Assembly: GCA_001899715.1 (NCBI GenBank) | Contig: MKWI01000027.1 | Coordinates: 51,654 to 115,653 of the forward strand | Direction: 5' to 3' | Length of the DNA: 64,000 nucleotides | Source: Sphingobium sp. 66-54 | GTDB taxonomy: Bacteria > Pseudomonadota > Alphaproteobacteria > Sphingomonadales > Sphingomonadaceae | Part shown: piece by piece, positions 50,247-58,316 of the stretch | Layout of the letters: every line of letters starts with the position of its first letter | Position numbering within the stretch: position 1 is the first letter of the stretch | Notes under the pieces: model-generated | Database searches by the model: none | The model's input: the letters and a program-made list of their open reading frames with translations, nothing else | What the model was told of the DNA's origin: nothing | Made by a program: the position numbers and the translations under genes

Positions 50247-50798
50247 GTGATCGTCATCCAGATCATCGTGTCGATCCTGGCGCTCTGGCTGCTCTATCAT
50301 CTGATGATGTGGGCGCTGCCGCTCGCCGCGGGTATTGGCCTTGGCTACCTTGCCTTTCAGCATGGCTCCGGCTGGCTGCTGGCGATCGGCATGGGATTTA
50401 TTGGCACGGTGATCGGTCTCGCCATCCTGCATCTCGGGATGGCCGCCCGTTCGCTCTGGATACGGCTGCCGGTCATTCTCGCCTTCGTCGGCCCGGCTGC
50501 ATATGCGGGCGCCGCCGCGACATATGGGATGGCGATCCAGACCGGCGCGCAAGGTCCGGTGTGGCCGGTCGTCGCAAGCATCGGCGGCGGGCTGGTGTTC
50601 GCCATTCTGGCATTCGTCCGCCTGCTTACCATGACAGGCCAGCCTGCTCCTGGCGCGCAGCCCGCCATGCCTGCTCCGGCGCAGGGCGAACCGTTCTCGC
50701 AGCCCGAACCTACGATCGTCTATTATCATCCGATCGAGCCGGTGCGTCCGCGCCTTTCTCATGAGCGCGGGAGCGCGGGCCGCACGATCGACCTCTGA
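50247..50798 (+). CDS. Membrane protein of unknown function beside the relaxase gene
   Basis: A 183-residue protein with four or five hydrophobic helices in residues 1-135 (VIVIQIIVSILALWLLYHLM at the start) and a Pro-rich cytoplasmic tail ending HERGSAGRTIDL. GTG 50247 is chosen because AGGAGG lies seven bases upstream. It is convergent with rlxS, with nine bases between the stops. It is probably a core gene of this element class, but I know of no function. Confidence 0.72.
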   Translation: MIVIQIIVSILALWLLYHLMMWALPLAAGIGLGYLAFQHGSGWLLAIGMGFIGTVIGLAILHLGMAARSLWIRLPVILAFVGPAAYAGAAATYGMAIQTGAQGPVWPVVASIGGGLVFAILAFVRLLTMTGQPAPGAQPAMPAPAQGEPFSQPEPTIVYYHPIEPVRPRLSHERGSAGRTIDL

Positions 50799-50806
50799 CG
50801 CCCTGA

Positions 50807-52537
50807 TCACAGCCCCAGCCCCCGGCCGCGCCCGAACGACCAGTCCACGCCGCCATTACCGCGCATGACGCCGGAGATGTGCTTGCCGATCTGGCGGTCG
50901 AGTGAGGGCGACCAGGGCACAAGCTGGAAGCCGAGCGCATTGTCGATCATCGCATAGCGGCCCGATGCCAGCGTCAGGCGCTGGCGCACCGTGCCCATGA
51001 CATAGTCGCCCGTCTGCGAGGGCGTATGGGGCAGGCCGATCTCGGCTGACAGCTTCGCGGCGGCGGCATCCAGTTCGCGCCGCCTGAGCGTGTCGAGCAG
51101 ATTGCGCGCGAAGACGATGCGCTGGCCCCGCCTCTGCGCCAGTCCCTCGTCGGCGAGATGCTCCGCGCGGGCTTCCATGGCGCCCCGCACCTCTGCCCCG
51201 AACCCGCCGCCGAGATCGCGGCCGTTGCCCGACAGGTTGCGGCGGTCGAGCCATGTCGCGCCCGGCGCGGTGATCTGCCCGGCAAGGTCGAGGTCGGAAC
51301 GCACGGCAAGCGCCACGCGCTGCCGCCCCTTGCGGTCCTCGAAGCGGCGCAGTTCGACGATGGCGCCCGGCCGGCAGTCCCCCGTCGCCTTGATGTCGGG
51401 AAGCTGGACATGGTGGGTGCGCCCGTCGATCCCGTCGACGATAGCGTAGGCGCTGCCGGACAGTTCGTCATGGAGACCACGATCGACCAGCCTGCCGATC
51501 ACCGGCTGGCCGGGATCGGGTTCGAGCACATAGCTGGCTGCGCCCCGGTCGATGCCGCGCTCCGCCATTGCCTGGTGCATCCGCTTGATGATGTCACCGC
51601 GGGTCTGCAACTCGCGCAGCGTGGTTTCCGCGTCGCCGCGCATCGTCCACTGGCCGGGTGCGATCTCGCTGGCGAGGCCCAGCCCCTCCAGCTTGCGCAA
51701 GCGGCCGATCCGCAGTCCATGGTCAGGGCCGGGAGGAACGCCCCGTTCCGGCGCGGTGTCGATGATGCCGTTGCGGTCGCGCTCCCGCGCGAGGGCGCGA
51801 TCGATGTCGGTCCAGCGTTCGGCATCGACCTGTCGTTCCAGCGATTGCCGGATTTCGAGATCGGTGCGCAGCCCGAGTTCCTGGGTGACGATCTCGCGGG
51901 CCGACGCGCGCATCCCCTGGCGGATATGGTCGCGGGCTATGACCAGGTCGCGGCCATCGTCGCCGACGCCGCGCACGATGATGTGGACATGGGGATTGTC
52001 GGTGTTCCAGTGCTCGACGGCCCGCCAGTCGAGGCGGGTGCCGAGATCGCTTTCCATCTGTGCCATCAGCTCGCGGGTGAAGCCCTTGAGGTCGCGCATC
52101 TGGGCGGCATCCTCGGGCGAGACGATGAAGCGGAAATGATGCCGGTCGTCCTCGCAGCGTGCGGCGAACGCATTTCGGTCGAGGCCCTCCGCCTCAGCGC
52201 CGAACAGCACACCGCGCTCGCCGTCGCGGGTGACGCCGTCGCGTTGCAGGTAATTGAGATGGGCGGCGAGCGAGGAGCGGCCACCGTGCCGGACGACACG
52301 GGCCTTAATGACGACATTGCGCGCCCTTCTGCCGAGACGATGGGTGGCCCGGATGCTTGCTATCCGGCCGCGACCGAAGGTCGAGAAGCCGGCGCCCGAT
52401 GATCGCGCACGGCCAGCGCCAATGCCTCCGGCGCGCTGCGCGGCGGCGAGCGCCTGAGCAATCGCGGGTCGCCCGCGCTGGCTTCCCCGCGAGCGAATGC
52501 GGCCGGGCCGGATGCGGAAATCGTCCTCTCCTTTCAT
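50807..52537 (-). CDS. rlxS: Relaxase/mobilization nuclease, DUF3363 (RlxS) family
   Basis: A 576-residue VirD2-type relaxase. The N-terminal nuclease domain includes HLNYLQRDG (Tyr candidate), DRHHFRFIVSPED (131-143) and the metal-binding HVHIIVRG (183-190). The C-terminal DUF3363 region runs from about residue 260 and ends in basic, Gly-rich sequence (SFGRGRGLGL). It nicks oriT and leads the strand through the channel. ATG 52537 is chosen at MKGEDDFRIRPGR. A set of inverted repeats directly upstream is the best oriT candidate. Confidence 0.92.
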   Translation of the reverse strand: MKGEDDFRIRPGRIRSRGSQRGRPAIAQALAAAQRAGGIGAGRARSSGAGFSTFGRGRIASIRATHRLGRRARNVVIKARVVRHGGRSSLAAHLNYLQRDGVTRDGERGVLFGAEAEGLDRNAFAARCEDDRHHFRFIVSPEDAAQMRDLKGFTRELMAQMESDLGTRLDWRAVEHWNTDNPHVHIIVRGVGDDGRDLVIARDHIRQGMRASAREIVTQELGLRTDLEIRQSLERQVDAERWTDIDRALARERDRNGIIDTAPERGVPPGPDHGLRIGRLRKLEGLGLASEIAPGQWTMRGDAETTLRELQTRGDIIKRMHQAMAERGIDRGAASYVLEPDPGQPVIGRLVDRGLHDELSGSAYAIVDGIDGRTHHVQLPDIKATGDCRPGAIVELRRFEDRKGRQRVALAVRSDLDLAGQITAPGATWLDRRNLSGNGRDLGGGFGAEVRGAMEARAEHLADEGLAQRRGQRIVFARNLLDTLRRRELDAAAAKLSAEIGLPHTPSQTGDYVMGTVRQRLTLASGRYAMIDNALGFQLVPWSPSLDRQIGKHISGVMRGNGGVDWSFGRGRGLGL

Positions 52538-52787
52538 GGCCGCCAGCCCCGCGATGTGCGGCAAGGCCGCGCGAACAGCGGAAAACGGTGCAAGGTCCAC
52601 ATCGCGGGGCTTGCTCCGCACATCGCGGCGGGACGCCGCAAAGCCTTGAGAAACAAGGCTACGACCGGGTGCAGATGGTCCCACACATCGTGCTTTTTAT
52701 CTTGCCCTCCACTTTCTCCTTCGATCTCAATGCCCTGACACCTTCTCTGTGCCACTCCTGCGGGGCCGGGAGCACGCCAGCGGGCGC
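52538..52787. other. Candidate oriT region with competing inverted repeats
   Basis: A 250-base gap between rlxS and the lytic transglycosylase gene. The left arm at 52545-52558 (AGCCCCGCGATGTG) pairs perfectly with 52598-52611. An overlapping left arm (CCGCGATGTGCGG, 52549-52561) pairs perfectly with 52616-52628. Thus CACATCGCGG occurs twice, 21 bases apart, with a partial third copy near 52684. Such iteron-like inverted repeats beside a relaxase gene are typical of transfer origins. The nic site cannot be fixed from this sequence alone. Confidence 0.55.
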
Positions 52788-53642
52788 TCATGGCTGCCTC
52801 TGGCCCGACAGTACGACGAACAGGCTGTTCGCGGCCGGTTTGACTGCGGCATTCATGTCGGCCGGAGGTTCGTCGGGCCGCGATGCCGGTGCGGTCGCAA
52901 CGTCGGCCGCCCGCGGTGCGAACAATGCGGCCCGACGCCAGGTGAAGCGATCGGACAGCGGCGCCTGCGCAAGCTGGCTGTCGCCCGCGCTGCCGGCAAT
53001 CGCCGCCAGCTTCGCGAGATAGGCGCGCGTCTCGGCGGGCAGCGGGCGGCCGCGCGACAGATATTCGTCGTAGCGGCCCGGCCCCGCATTATAGGCCGCG
53101 AGCATGGCCGTGGCGTTGCCATAGCGGTCGTGCATCGCGCGCAGATAGGCCGCGCCCGCCATGATGTTGTCGCGGACATTATAGGGATCGTTCCCGAGCC
53201 CATGCCGTGTGCGCAGGTTTGCCCATGTGCCGGGCATGATCTGCATAAGGCCCATCGCGCCAGCGGAGGAAACGGCGCGGGAGTCGCCGTTGCTCTCGAC
53301 CCGCATGACGGCCCAAATCCATGCCTCCGGGATGCCGAAGCGCCGGGCCGCGTCGGCGACATGGACAGCATAGGGATGGCGTACGGTCGATTGTTCTGTC
53401 GCCACGTCCTGCGCCAGTGCGGCGTCGGGCATGGCGCCCGGCGCGAGCAGCAGGACCGCGAGCACGGCGGCCGACCCGCCCCCGCTCCGCCGCCAGCCTG
53501 CCAGCGTGCTCGCTGCGGTAAAGGGTGCGCGCGAAGCGCCGGCCGGGGGTCGCCCTTGACCTTCGCTGCGCGCGCCGGCCGGCCTGCGACCGAGCGGGAC
53601 GGAGGGATGCGGTCTTTCCACGAACAGAGGGATGACCGGCAC
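52788..53642 (-). CDS. Lytic transglycosylase (VirB1-like)
   Basis: A 284-residue periplasmic muramidase. A long N-terminal region ends in a hydrophobic signal (AAVLAVLLLAPGAMPDAALA). The goose-lysozyme-type SLT domain follows, with catalytic Glu in AVMRVESNGDSRAVS and the motifs AGAMGLMQIMPGTW and MLAAYNAGPGRYD. It opens peptidoglycan for the conjugation channel. It is four bases downstream of the DUF736 gene. An earlier-than-needed start at 53642 is possible; the true start may be further downstream, near the signal. Confidence 0.9.
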   Translation of the reverse strand: MPVIPLFVERPHPSVPLGRRPAGARSEGQGRPPAGASRAPFTAASTLAGWRRSGGGSAAVLAVLLLAPGAMPDAALAQDVATEQSTVRHPYAVHVADAARRFGIPEAWIWAVMRVESNGDSRAVSSAGAMGLMQIMPGTWANLRTRHGLGNDPYNVRDNIMAGAAYLRAMHDRYGNATAMLAAYNAGPGRYDEYLSRGRPLPAETRAYLAKLAAIAGSAGDSQLAQAPLSDRFTWRRAALFAPRAADVATAPASRPDEPPADMNAAVKPAANSLFVVLSGQRQP

Positions 53643-53645
53643 CGA

Positions 53646-53978
53646 TCAGCTCCGATCGTCGCGGGGCCGGGGACGCTTCCACGACAGCCGGAACGTCCGC
53701 CCATCATCATCGGCACGGAACAGCACCGGCCGGAACGGTGCCGGGAAAAGCGGGCTATCGATCTCCAGCGCGATGTAGTCGCCGGCGCGTTCGCCAACCC
53801 GTTTCCACGCGCCGACGATGTCGGGACCGTCCTCGTCGTCGAGGTGAACACGAAAGTCGGGCGCGTTCTCGATGTCGCCCGGATCGAGCGCGACCAGCAC
53901 GATCTGCTCATTGATGCCGAAATACCGGGTGCGGCCCGCGTAACCGTTGGTGGTGGGTTCAAAGATATTCGTCGGCAT
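53646..53978 (-). CDS. DUF736 family protein
   Basis: A 110-residue protein (MPTNIFEPTTNGYAGRTRYF) with the DUF736 core FRVHLDDEDGPDIVGAWKRVG and DYIALEIDSPLFPAPFRPVL. DUF736 genes are frequent in rhizobial and sphingomonad conjugative elements; no function is established to my knowledge. AAGGAGA precedes the ATG. The start overlaps the end of traF by 20 bases. A second DUF736 gene is at 63.3 kb. Confidence 0.85.
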   Translation of the reverse strand: MPTNIFEPTTNGYAGRTRYFGINEQIVLVALDPGDIENAPDFRVHLDDEDGPDIVGAWKRVGERAGDYIALEIDSPLFPAPFRPVLFRADDDGRTFRLSWKRPRPRDDRS

Positions 53979-54537
53979 GGCCGATCTCCTTGGCTTCGAG
54001 GGTTGAAGGAGTTTGCGACGGCGCGCGCAGATGCAGCGGCGTGGCGCGGCCGATGACGGCGGAGGTTGGCAGCGGGCCGAAGTAGCGACCGTCCAGGCTG
54101 TCGGGGACGGACGGATTGAGCAGGAATATCTCGCCGGGCTTGAGCGTGCGGCAGCCCCGCCAGATCGGCAGCGGGCGGCCCTTGCCGTCACGCGCGCGGG
54201 CGGTGGCGACGGGCCGGGCATCGACGCTCACCACGGCGCCGATCCGACACACGCGCTGTCCGGCCTTCGCCGCGACATGCTTCAGCAACGGCACGCCTTC
54301 GGGCAGATAGCCGCGCGCCGAGAGCCAGCGCGCAAGGTGTCCGGGCGGCGTGACGGCGACCAGCGCGCCGATGGCTGGATCGTGGTCGGTGTGGATACGG
54401 TAGAGCCCGATCGGCGCGCTGGCGCTGGCGTTCCAGACAACGCGCGGGCGCGGATCGGCGATGGCGACGGCGACGAACGAAGCCGCCGAGACGGATGCGG
54501 CGATGGCCGTCGCGATGGCGTAGCGGCGGCGCGTCAC
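53959..54537 (-). CDS. traF: TraF-type S26 family signal peptidase
   Basis: A 192-residue membrane peptidase. It has one N-terminal anchor (AIATAIAASVSAASFVAVAI), the catalytic Ser box NASASAPIGLYRIH and the Lys box PLLKHVAAKAGQRVC. It ends with the S26 C-terminal box DSLDGRYFGPLPTSAVIGRA. TraF of RP4 cyclises the TrbC pilin, and the same is inferred here. The GTG start overlaps the DUF2840 stop (GTGA). Confidence 0.9.
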   Translation of the reverse strand: MTRRRYAIATAIAASVSAASFVAVAIADPRPRVVWNASASAPIGLYRIHTDHDPAIGALVAVTPPGHLARWLSARGYLPEGVPLLKHVAAKAGQRVCRIGAVVSVDARPVATARARDGKGRPLPIWRGCRTLKPGEIFLLNPSVPDSLDGRYFGPLPTSAVIGRATPLHLRAPSQTPSTLEAKEIGHADEYL

Positions 54538-55121
54538 CCCTCGATCTCCCGGCGTTTCAGCCAGGCGCGATGACGCTCCATCGTGTAAGGGCGCGGTTGG
54601 TGGCCGGCAGCGATCCGGTTGTGGACGTGCCGCCAGTGATCGGCCGCGACATCGCAAGGATCGACGCCCGCCGCCTCCGCCGCGTCGATCGCGGCGAGCA
54701 CCTGGCTCACCTTCGGCCAGCTCTCGACGTGCAGGAGGATGTCGCCGCCCGGCCGCACGAAGGGCAGCGTCGTGTAAGGTTCGCCCGGCGCGACCGCGCG
54801 CACGATGTCGATACGCGAGATGACCGTGCCATAGTCGTTCGCGGTCCAGCGGACGAACGCGAAGATCGCGCCGGGCCGGAAGCTCACCACGCGCGTTCGC
54901 CGCGTGAGGATGCGGTCCTGGGCGATGCGGCCGAAGCGTATCCAGTGCTCCAGCTTCTTCTCGATCCAGGTCAGCTCAACTTCGGTCAGCCGCGTTTGCG
55001 ATGCCAGTGCCGAGGGAATGCGCGGGGCGCGCTGGACTTGCGCCTCTCGCGCTGTCTGACGTCGCAACGCTTCGGAAAAGGCGCTGAAGTCTATGCGCTC
55101 CGGGCGCGCGGGATCGCTCAT
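54534..55121 (-). CDS. DUF2840 family protein
   Basis: A 195-residue protein of the DUF2840 family, a fixed companion of traF in these elements. Typical sequence includes RRTRVVSFRPGAIFAFVRW, then ANDYGTV, and VDPCDVAADHWRHVHNRIAA. No catalytic motif is apparent. It overlaps the methyltransferase gene and traF by four bases each, so it is translated in the same chain. Confidence 0.85.
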   Translation of the reverse strand: MSDPARPERIDFSAFSEALRRQTAREAQVQRAPRIPSALASQTRLTEVELTWIEKKLEHWIRFGRIAQDRILTRRTRVVSFRPGAIFAFVRWTANDYGTVISRIDIVRAVAPGEPYTTLPFVRPGGDILLHVESWPKVSQVLAAIDAAEAAGVDPCDVAADHWRHVHNRIAAGHQPRPYTMERHRAWLKRREIEG

Positions 55122-56344
55122 CGTTCGTCTCCGGTCATGTCGAGGGATGCGCGCCCGAGCGCGAGGTCGAGTGCGGCTTCGGTGCGCAGGATCGCGCGGC
55201 CGATGGCTTCGGGAATTTGCGGAAGAACGGCGTCGCCGAACGCCTCGACGATCAGGCTGGCCGCAGCCGTCCCTTTGCGAGTGCCGAGCGCAATGCGCGT
55301 GCCAGCCACCCAGGCGGATAACCCATCATCCAGCCATAAGTGACGGGCAAGGCCGCCGTTCCAGTCAGCCCATGGCTCCGCAGCATCGCCGCCAGCGCGC
55401 GGGCGCCCGCCCATTTGTCCGGCGCCCGGTCGGTCATCGCGCCGTCCATCACCGCGTCCATCGTCGGGGATTTCCTGCGATCGTAGGCCGGGCTCCAGCC
55501 GTCCATCCGGCTGTCCCGTTTCGTTGGGGTCGGCAAGAGTTCCGCCGCGTGCCGCAGCAGGTTCGGCGTGTCGATCTGCGCCTTCGCGCCGTTCGCGCGA
55601 CGTCCCATCTCGATCTCCCGCGCGCTCAACCTGCGCCCGCCATTCGGCTTGACCGGCGTCGGCATCATGCCCGCGTGACGGCTCGCATGACCCTGCAACT
55701 GACTGAGCACGTCGCCACGGCCACCCCGATCCGCATCGGATTTCCTCGGCGTCGCCAGAATCATCCGCAGCGGATATGTCGATCCCGCCCCGCCGCCCGC
55801 GCCGTCTTTCATCCCGTCCCCCGCCATCGGGGTTGGCAAGCTGCTCGGGATCGTAGCCGATAAGCCATGACCGCTTGCGGACGTGGTTGGCGCCGACGTC
55901 GCCAGCACCCACCACGCACGGTTCGCAGGCGTAGCCGAGCGCCTCCAACTCGCCGAGCACCCGGTCAGCGCCGCGAGTTCGGAGGACAGGGCTGTTCTCA
56001 AAAGCGAACCAGCGAGGGCGGCAATCCCGCACGAGCCGGACGGCTTCAAGGTAGAGGCCCGAGCGTTCCCCGTCGATGCCGCGCCCTTTCGTGTTGGCGC
56101 TGGAGATGTCCTGGCACGGCGGAGATCCGACGATGATGTCGGGGAGCACCCCAAGGTCGGAAAGAAGTCGAGCTGCCGTGAGGGCGCGGACGTCCTCGTA
56201 GAGTCGGACATAGGGATTATTCTCCGCATAGAGGATGCGGCGCCATTCGATGATCTCGCAGGCGGCCACGGTGACGAAGCCGGCGCGGTGCAGGCCGAGC
56301 GACCAGCCGCCCGCCGCGGCGCTGAACAGGTCGAGCGCGCGCAT
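55118..56344 (-). CDS. C5-cytosine DNA methyltransferase
   Basis: A 408-residue orphan C5 methyltransferase. Motif I is LDLFSAAAGGWSLGLHRAGF, motif IV GSPPCQDISS (nucleophile C77), motif VI FENS (115-118), motif VIII VRKRSWLIG and motif X AFGDAVLPQIPEAIG. Between VIII and X the reading frame is charged and low in complexity, while an overlapping frame (55252 to about 55850) encodes family-like LPTP-rich sequence ending in WMMGYPPGWL, suggesting past frameshifts. No cognate endonuclease is present. It overlaps the PAPS-reductase-like gene and DUF2840. Confidence 0.85.
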   Translation of the reverse strand: MRALDLFSAAAGGWSLGLHRAGFVTVAACEIIEWRRILYAENNPYVRLYEDVRALTAARLLSDLGVLPDIIVGSPPCQDISSANTKGRGIDGERSGLYLEAVRLVRDCRPRWFAFENSPVLRTRGADRVLGELEALGYACEPCVVGAGDVGANHVRKRSWLIGYDPEQLANPDGGGRDERRRGRRGGIDISAADDSGDAEEIRCGSGWPWRRAQSVAGSCEPSRGHDADAGQAEWRAQVERAGDRDGTSRERREGADRHAEPAAARGGTLADPNETGQPDGRLEPGLRSQEIPDDGRGDGRRDDRPGAGQMGGRPRAGGDAAEPWADWNGGLARHLWLDDGLSAWVAGTRIALGTRKGTAAASLIVEAFGDAVLPQIPEAIGRAILRTEAALDLALGRASLDMTGDER

Positions 56345-57492
56345 CACTCGCACAGCCCATATTCGCTGTCGCAACGCAGGCCGTGCTCGTCTGCCTCGCG
56401 TTGCTCCTGCGCGATGAACAGATCGTAGTTGCGGCCGCCCCGGCTGGTGCGCGACCACGCGATCGCCCTGTCGATGGTCGCCCGGCCGTGATCGGCGGGG
56501 TCGCCGGGAACGGTCGGCGCGGGCAGAAGCGATGCCGGCGCTCCCGACACGGCGGAACGGCGCGACACGAGGCTGACCAGCCGCTCCCATTCCCGCACCC
56601 GGTCAACCTCGGCGGGGAAGCGCATGGCCCAGGCGCGCAGCTCGCGCTTCCTGACCATGATGCAGGTCGAGCAGCCGACCCGGCTCATCCCCATCGTGTA
56701 GAGGGGGTTATGCTTGAGGCCGTGGCGCTCGGAGATGGCGAAGGCCTCGGCCGCCGACCAGCGGAAGATGGGCCTGTAAAGCACCTGTCGGGCGCCGGAG
56801 GGATACCGCACCGACTGGATGGGCGGTTTCTTCGCCCGCGCCGGGCTTTCGTCGGCGCGTTCGCCGATCCAGTCGATGACCGGCAACCCCGCGTCGAGCA
56901 GCGGGCGCTTGCGGTGCATCATCGGGATCAGTTTGGTTTCGTCGGTGCAGAAGCGCGTTTTGGTTCCAGGAAACCGGCCGTGCAGCATCGCCATGTCGAG
57001 GAACGGAATGCCGGTGGGATGGAGCAGCGCGATCGCGCGGTCGATCAGGTGCTCGGGGACCGGGGGCGATACCAGGATGGGGCAATCGCAGCCGGCGATC
57101 CATTCGGCTCTGGTGATCGTGCCGGCACGCCATGCGGCGCGGCGCTGGTTGCACGCGCCCTTGTGGCGGGTCCGGCGCTTCTCCTTCGACCATTCCTCGC
57201 GCAGCATCGCCCGTTTGCGGGCGAAGGCTGCCGCATCGGTGAGGCCCGGCACGTCGTTCGCCGAGACGGTCTCAATGCGCAGACCGACGCGCTGCCAGAG
57301 CCAGTTGTCGAGATAGGCGATGTGGTCGAGCGTGATGGGGTTCTCGTGACCGTTGTCGGCGGCGAGAAAGCGCGGCGCGTGGTTCCCGAACGCGGCGAGC
57401 CCCTTGCGCTCGATCCGCTCGACCATCCGGCAAAGCACAGCCTGGCTGTCCTTGCCACCCGAGATGCTGCCGAAGTGCTGGATGGCGATCAT
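56344..57492 (-). CDS. PAPS reductase/DndC-like ATP-pyrophosphatase family protein
   Basis: A 382-residue protein of the adenine-nucleotide alpha-hydrolase fold with the PP-loop SGGKDS at residues 11-16 and a conserved Cys pair in RVGCSTCIMVRKRE. Phage and mobile-element members of this family are linked to DNA modification (compare DndC, which feeds sulfur into phosphorothioation) rather than sulfate assimilation. It lies between a TGT/DpdA-like gene and a cytosine methyltransferase with four-base or shorter overlaps. The substrate is unknown. Confidence 0.82.
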   Translation of the reverse strand: MIAIQHFGSISGGKDSQAVLCRMVERIERKGLAAFGNHAPRFLAADNGHENPITLDHIAYLDNWLWQRVGLRIETVSANDVPGLTDAAAFARKRAMLREEWSKEKRRTRHKGACNQRRAAWRAGTITRAEWIAGCDCPILVSPPVPEHLIDRAIALLHPTGIPFLDMAMLHGRFPGTKTRFCTDETKLIPMMHRKRPLLDAGLPVIDWIGERADESPARAKKPPIQSVRYPSGARQVLYRPIFRWSAAEAFAISERHGLKHNPLYTMGMSRVGCSTCIMVRKRELRAWAMRFPAEVDRVREWERLVSLVSRRSAVSGAPASLLPAPTVPGDPADHGRATIDRAIAWSRTSRGGRNYDLFIAQEQREADEHGLRCDSEYGLCE

Positions 57493-58130
57493 GGCCGCCG
57501 CCCCGCGATCCAGCCTTCGATGTCCGGCTGGCGCCGGGCGAGATCGAGCCGTGGCAGGGCCGATGCGAAGCGCGAGACCCCCGATCCGTCGAAGCTGTCG
57601 GCTCCGGCGGCGGCACAAAGGCGGATGCGCCGTGCGGTATTGACGCGGCCGACATGGCAGAGGCCACCACGTTCATGCGCGAGCCGCGCCCATGCCGCCA
57701 TCGTCGCCAGTTTCCACGGCGTATCACCACCGACGAAAATGCCGACTTCCGGCCCGGCAAGGGAGACAATATGCCCCGGCTCCATGCCGTTCTGGACGGC
57801 GAGCATATAGCGCGCGCCGCGAAGACTGGACCGATTGCGCAGCGTGTCCAGCCAGTGGAGCGAGAAGCGCAGCGATGCGAGGCCGCCCGCCACGATGTCG
57901 GGCAGGACGATCCAGTCGGCACCCGGCCCGAGCCGCGCGACCGCCTTGTCGAACGCGGGGACGTCGAAAGGCTCGCTCCGCTGGAAAGCCGTCCACGCAC
58001 CATTGTCGAGGGCGTAGCGGAAACGCTCGGGGCGCAGCGACCCCCTGGCCGACACCATTAGTCGCCAACCGGCGCGGCGCAGGGCATCCAGATTGCGGCG
58101 CGTGCCAGTGCGGGAAGCGTAGCCGATCAC
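57489..58130 (-). CDS. TIM-barrel protein resembling DpdA/tRNA-guanine transglycosylase
   Basis: A 213-residue protein whose ordered motifs parallel short phage DpdA/TGT-like enzymes: ALDNGAW, then DWIVLPDIVAGG, LAVQNGM, GIFVGGDTPWKL, CHVGRVNTARR and finally GADSFDGSGVSRFA. DpdA inserts 7-deazaguanine into DNA, and TGT into tRNA. Fold assignment is by motif order and remains an inference. It starts with GTG 58130 and overlaps the PAPS-reductase-like gene by ATGA, forming a three-gene base-modification set with the methyltransferase. Confidence 0.6.
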   Translation of the reverse strand: MIGYASRTGTRRNLDALRRAGWRLMVSARGSLRPERFRYALDNGAWTAFQRSEPFDVPAFDKAVARLGPGADWIVLPDIVAGGLASLRFSLHWLDTLRNRSSLRGARYMLAVQNGMEPGHIVSLAGPEVGIFVGGDTPWKLATMAAWARLAHERGGLCHVGRVNTARRIRLCAAAGADSFDGSGVSRFASALPRLDLARRQPDIEGWIAGRRP

Positions 58131-58247
58131 CGGCCGCTATCCACAACGCGAATCCGCGTTAGCAAGAATACGAAGTATTCTTTTCTATTAGCATAGTTAG
58201 GGGGCGCGGGATTTCGTGAGGATTTCTGCGGGTTTTCGAGCCTCCAG
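58131..58247. other. AT-rich segment beside iterons (possible DNA-unwinding element)
   Basis: Strikingly AT-rich for this window from about 58160 to 58202. It holds a perfect hairpin AAGAATAC-GAA-GTATTCTT (58164-58182) followed by TTTCTATTAG. Next to the iterons this could be the melting region of a replication origin, or a terminator for repA transcription. Confidence 0.45.
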
Positions 58248-58316
58248 CGTTCCCGATAGTCCGACTCTGGCGTTCCTGATCGTCCGAATCTGACCGTTCC
58301 CGATAGTCCGTGTCTC
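58248..58316 (-). repeat. Three iterons adjacent to repA (candidate oriV)
   Basis: Three direct 22-base repeats at 58248-58269, 58271-58292 and 58295-58316 with the shared core CGTTCC(C/T)GAT(A/C)GTCCG. The period is 23-24 bases, about two helical turns. The third overlaps the repA stop codon. Iterons next to a Rep gene are the usual binding sites for the initiator. Confidence 0.75.
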
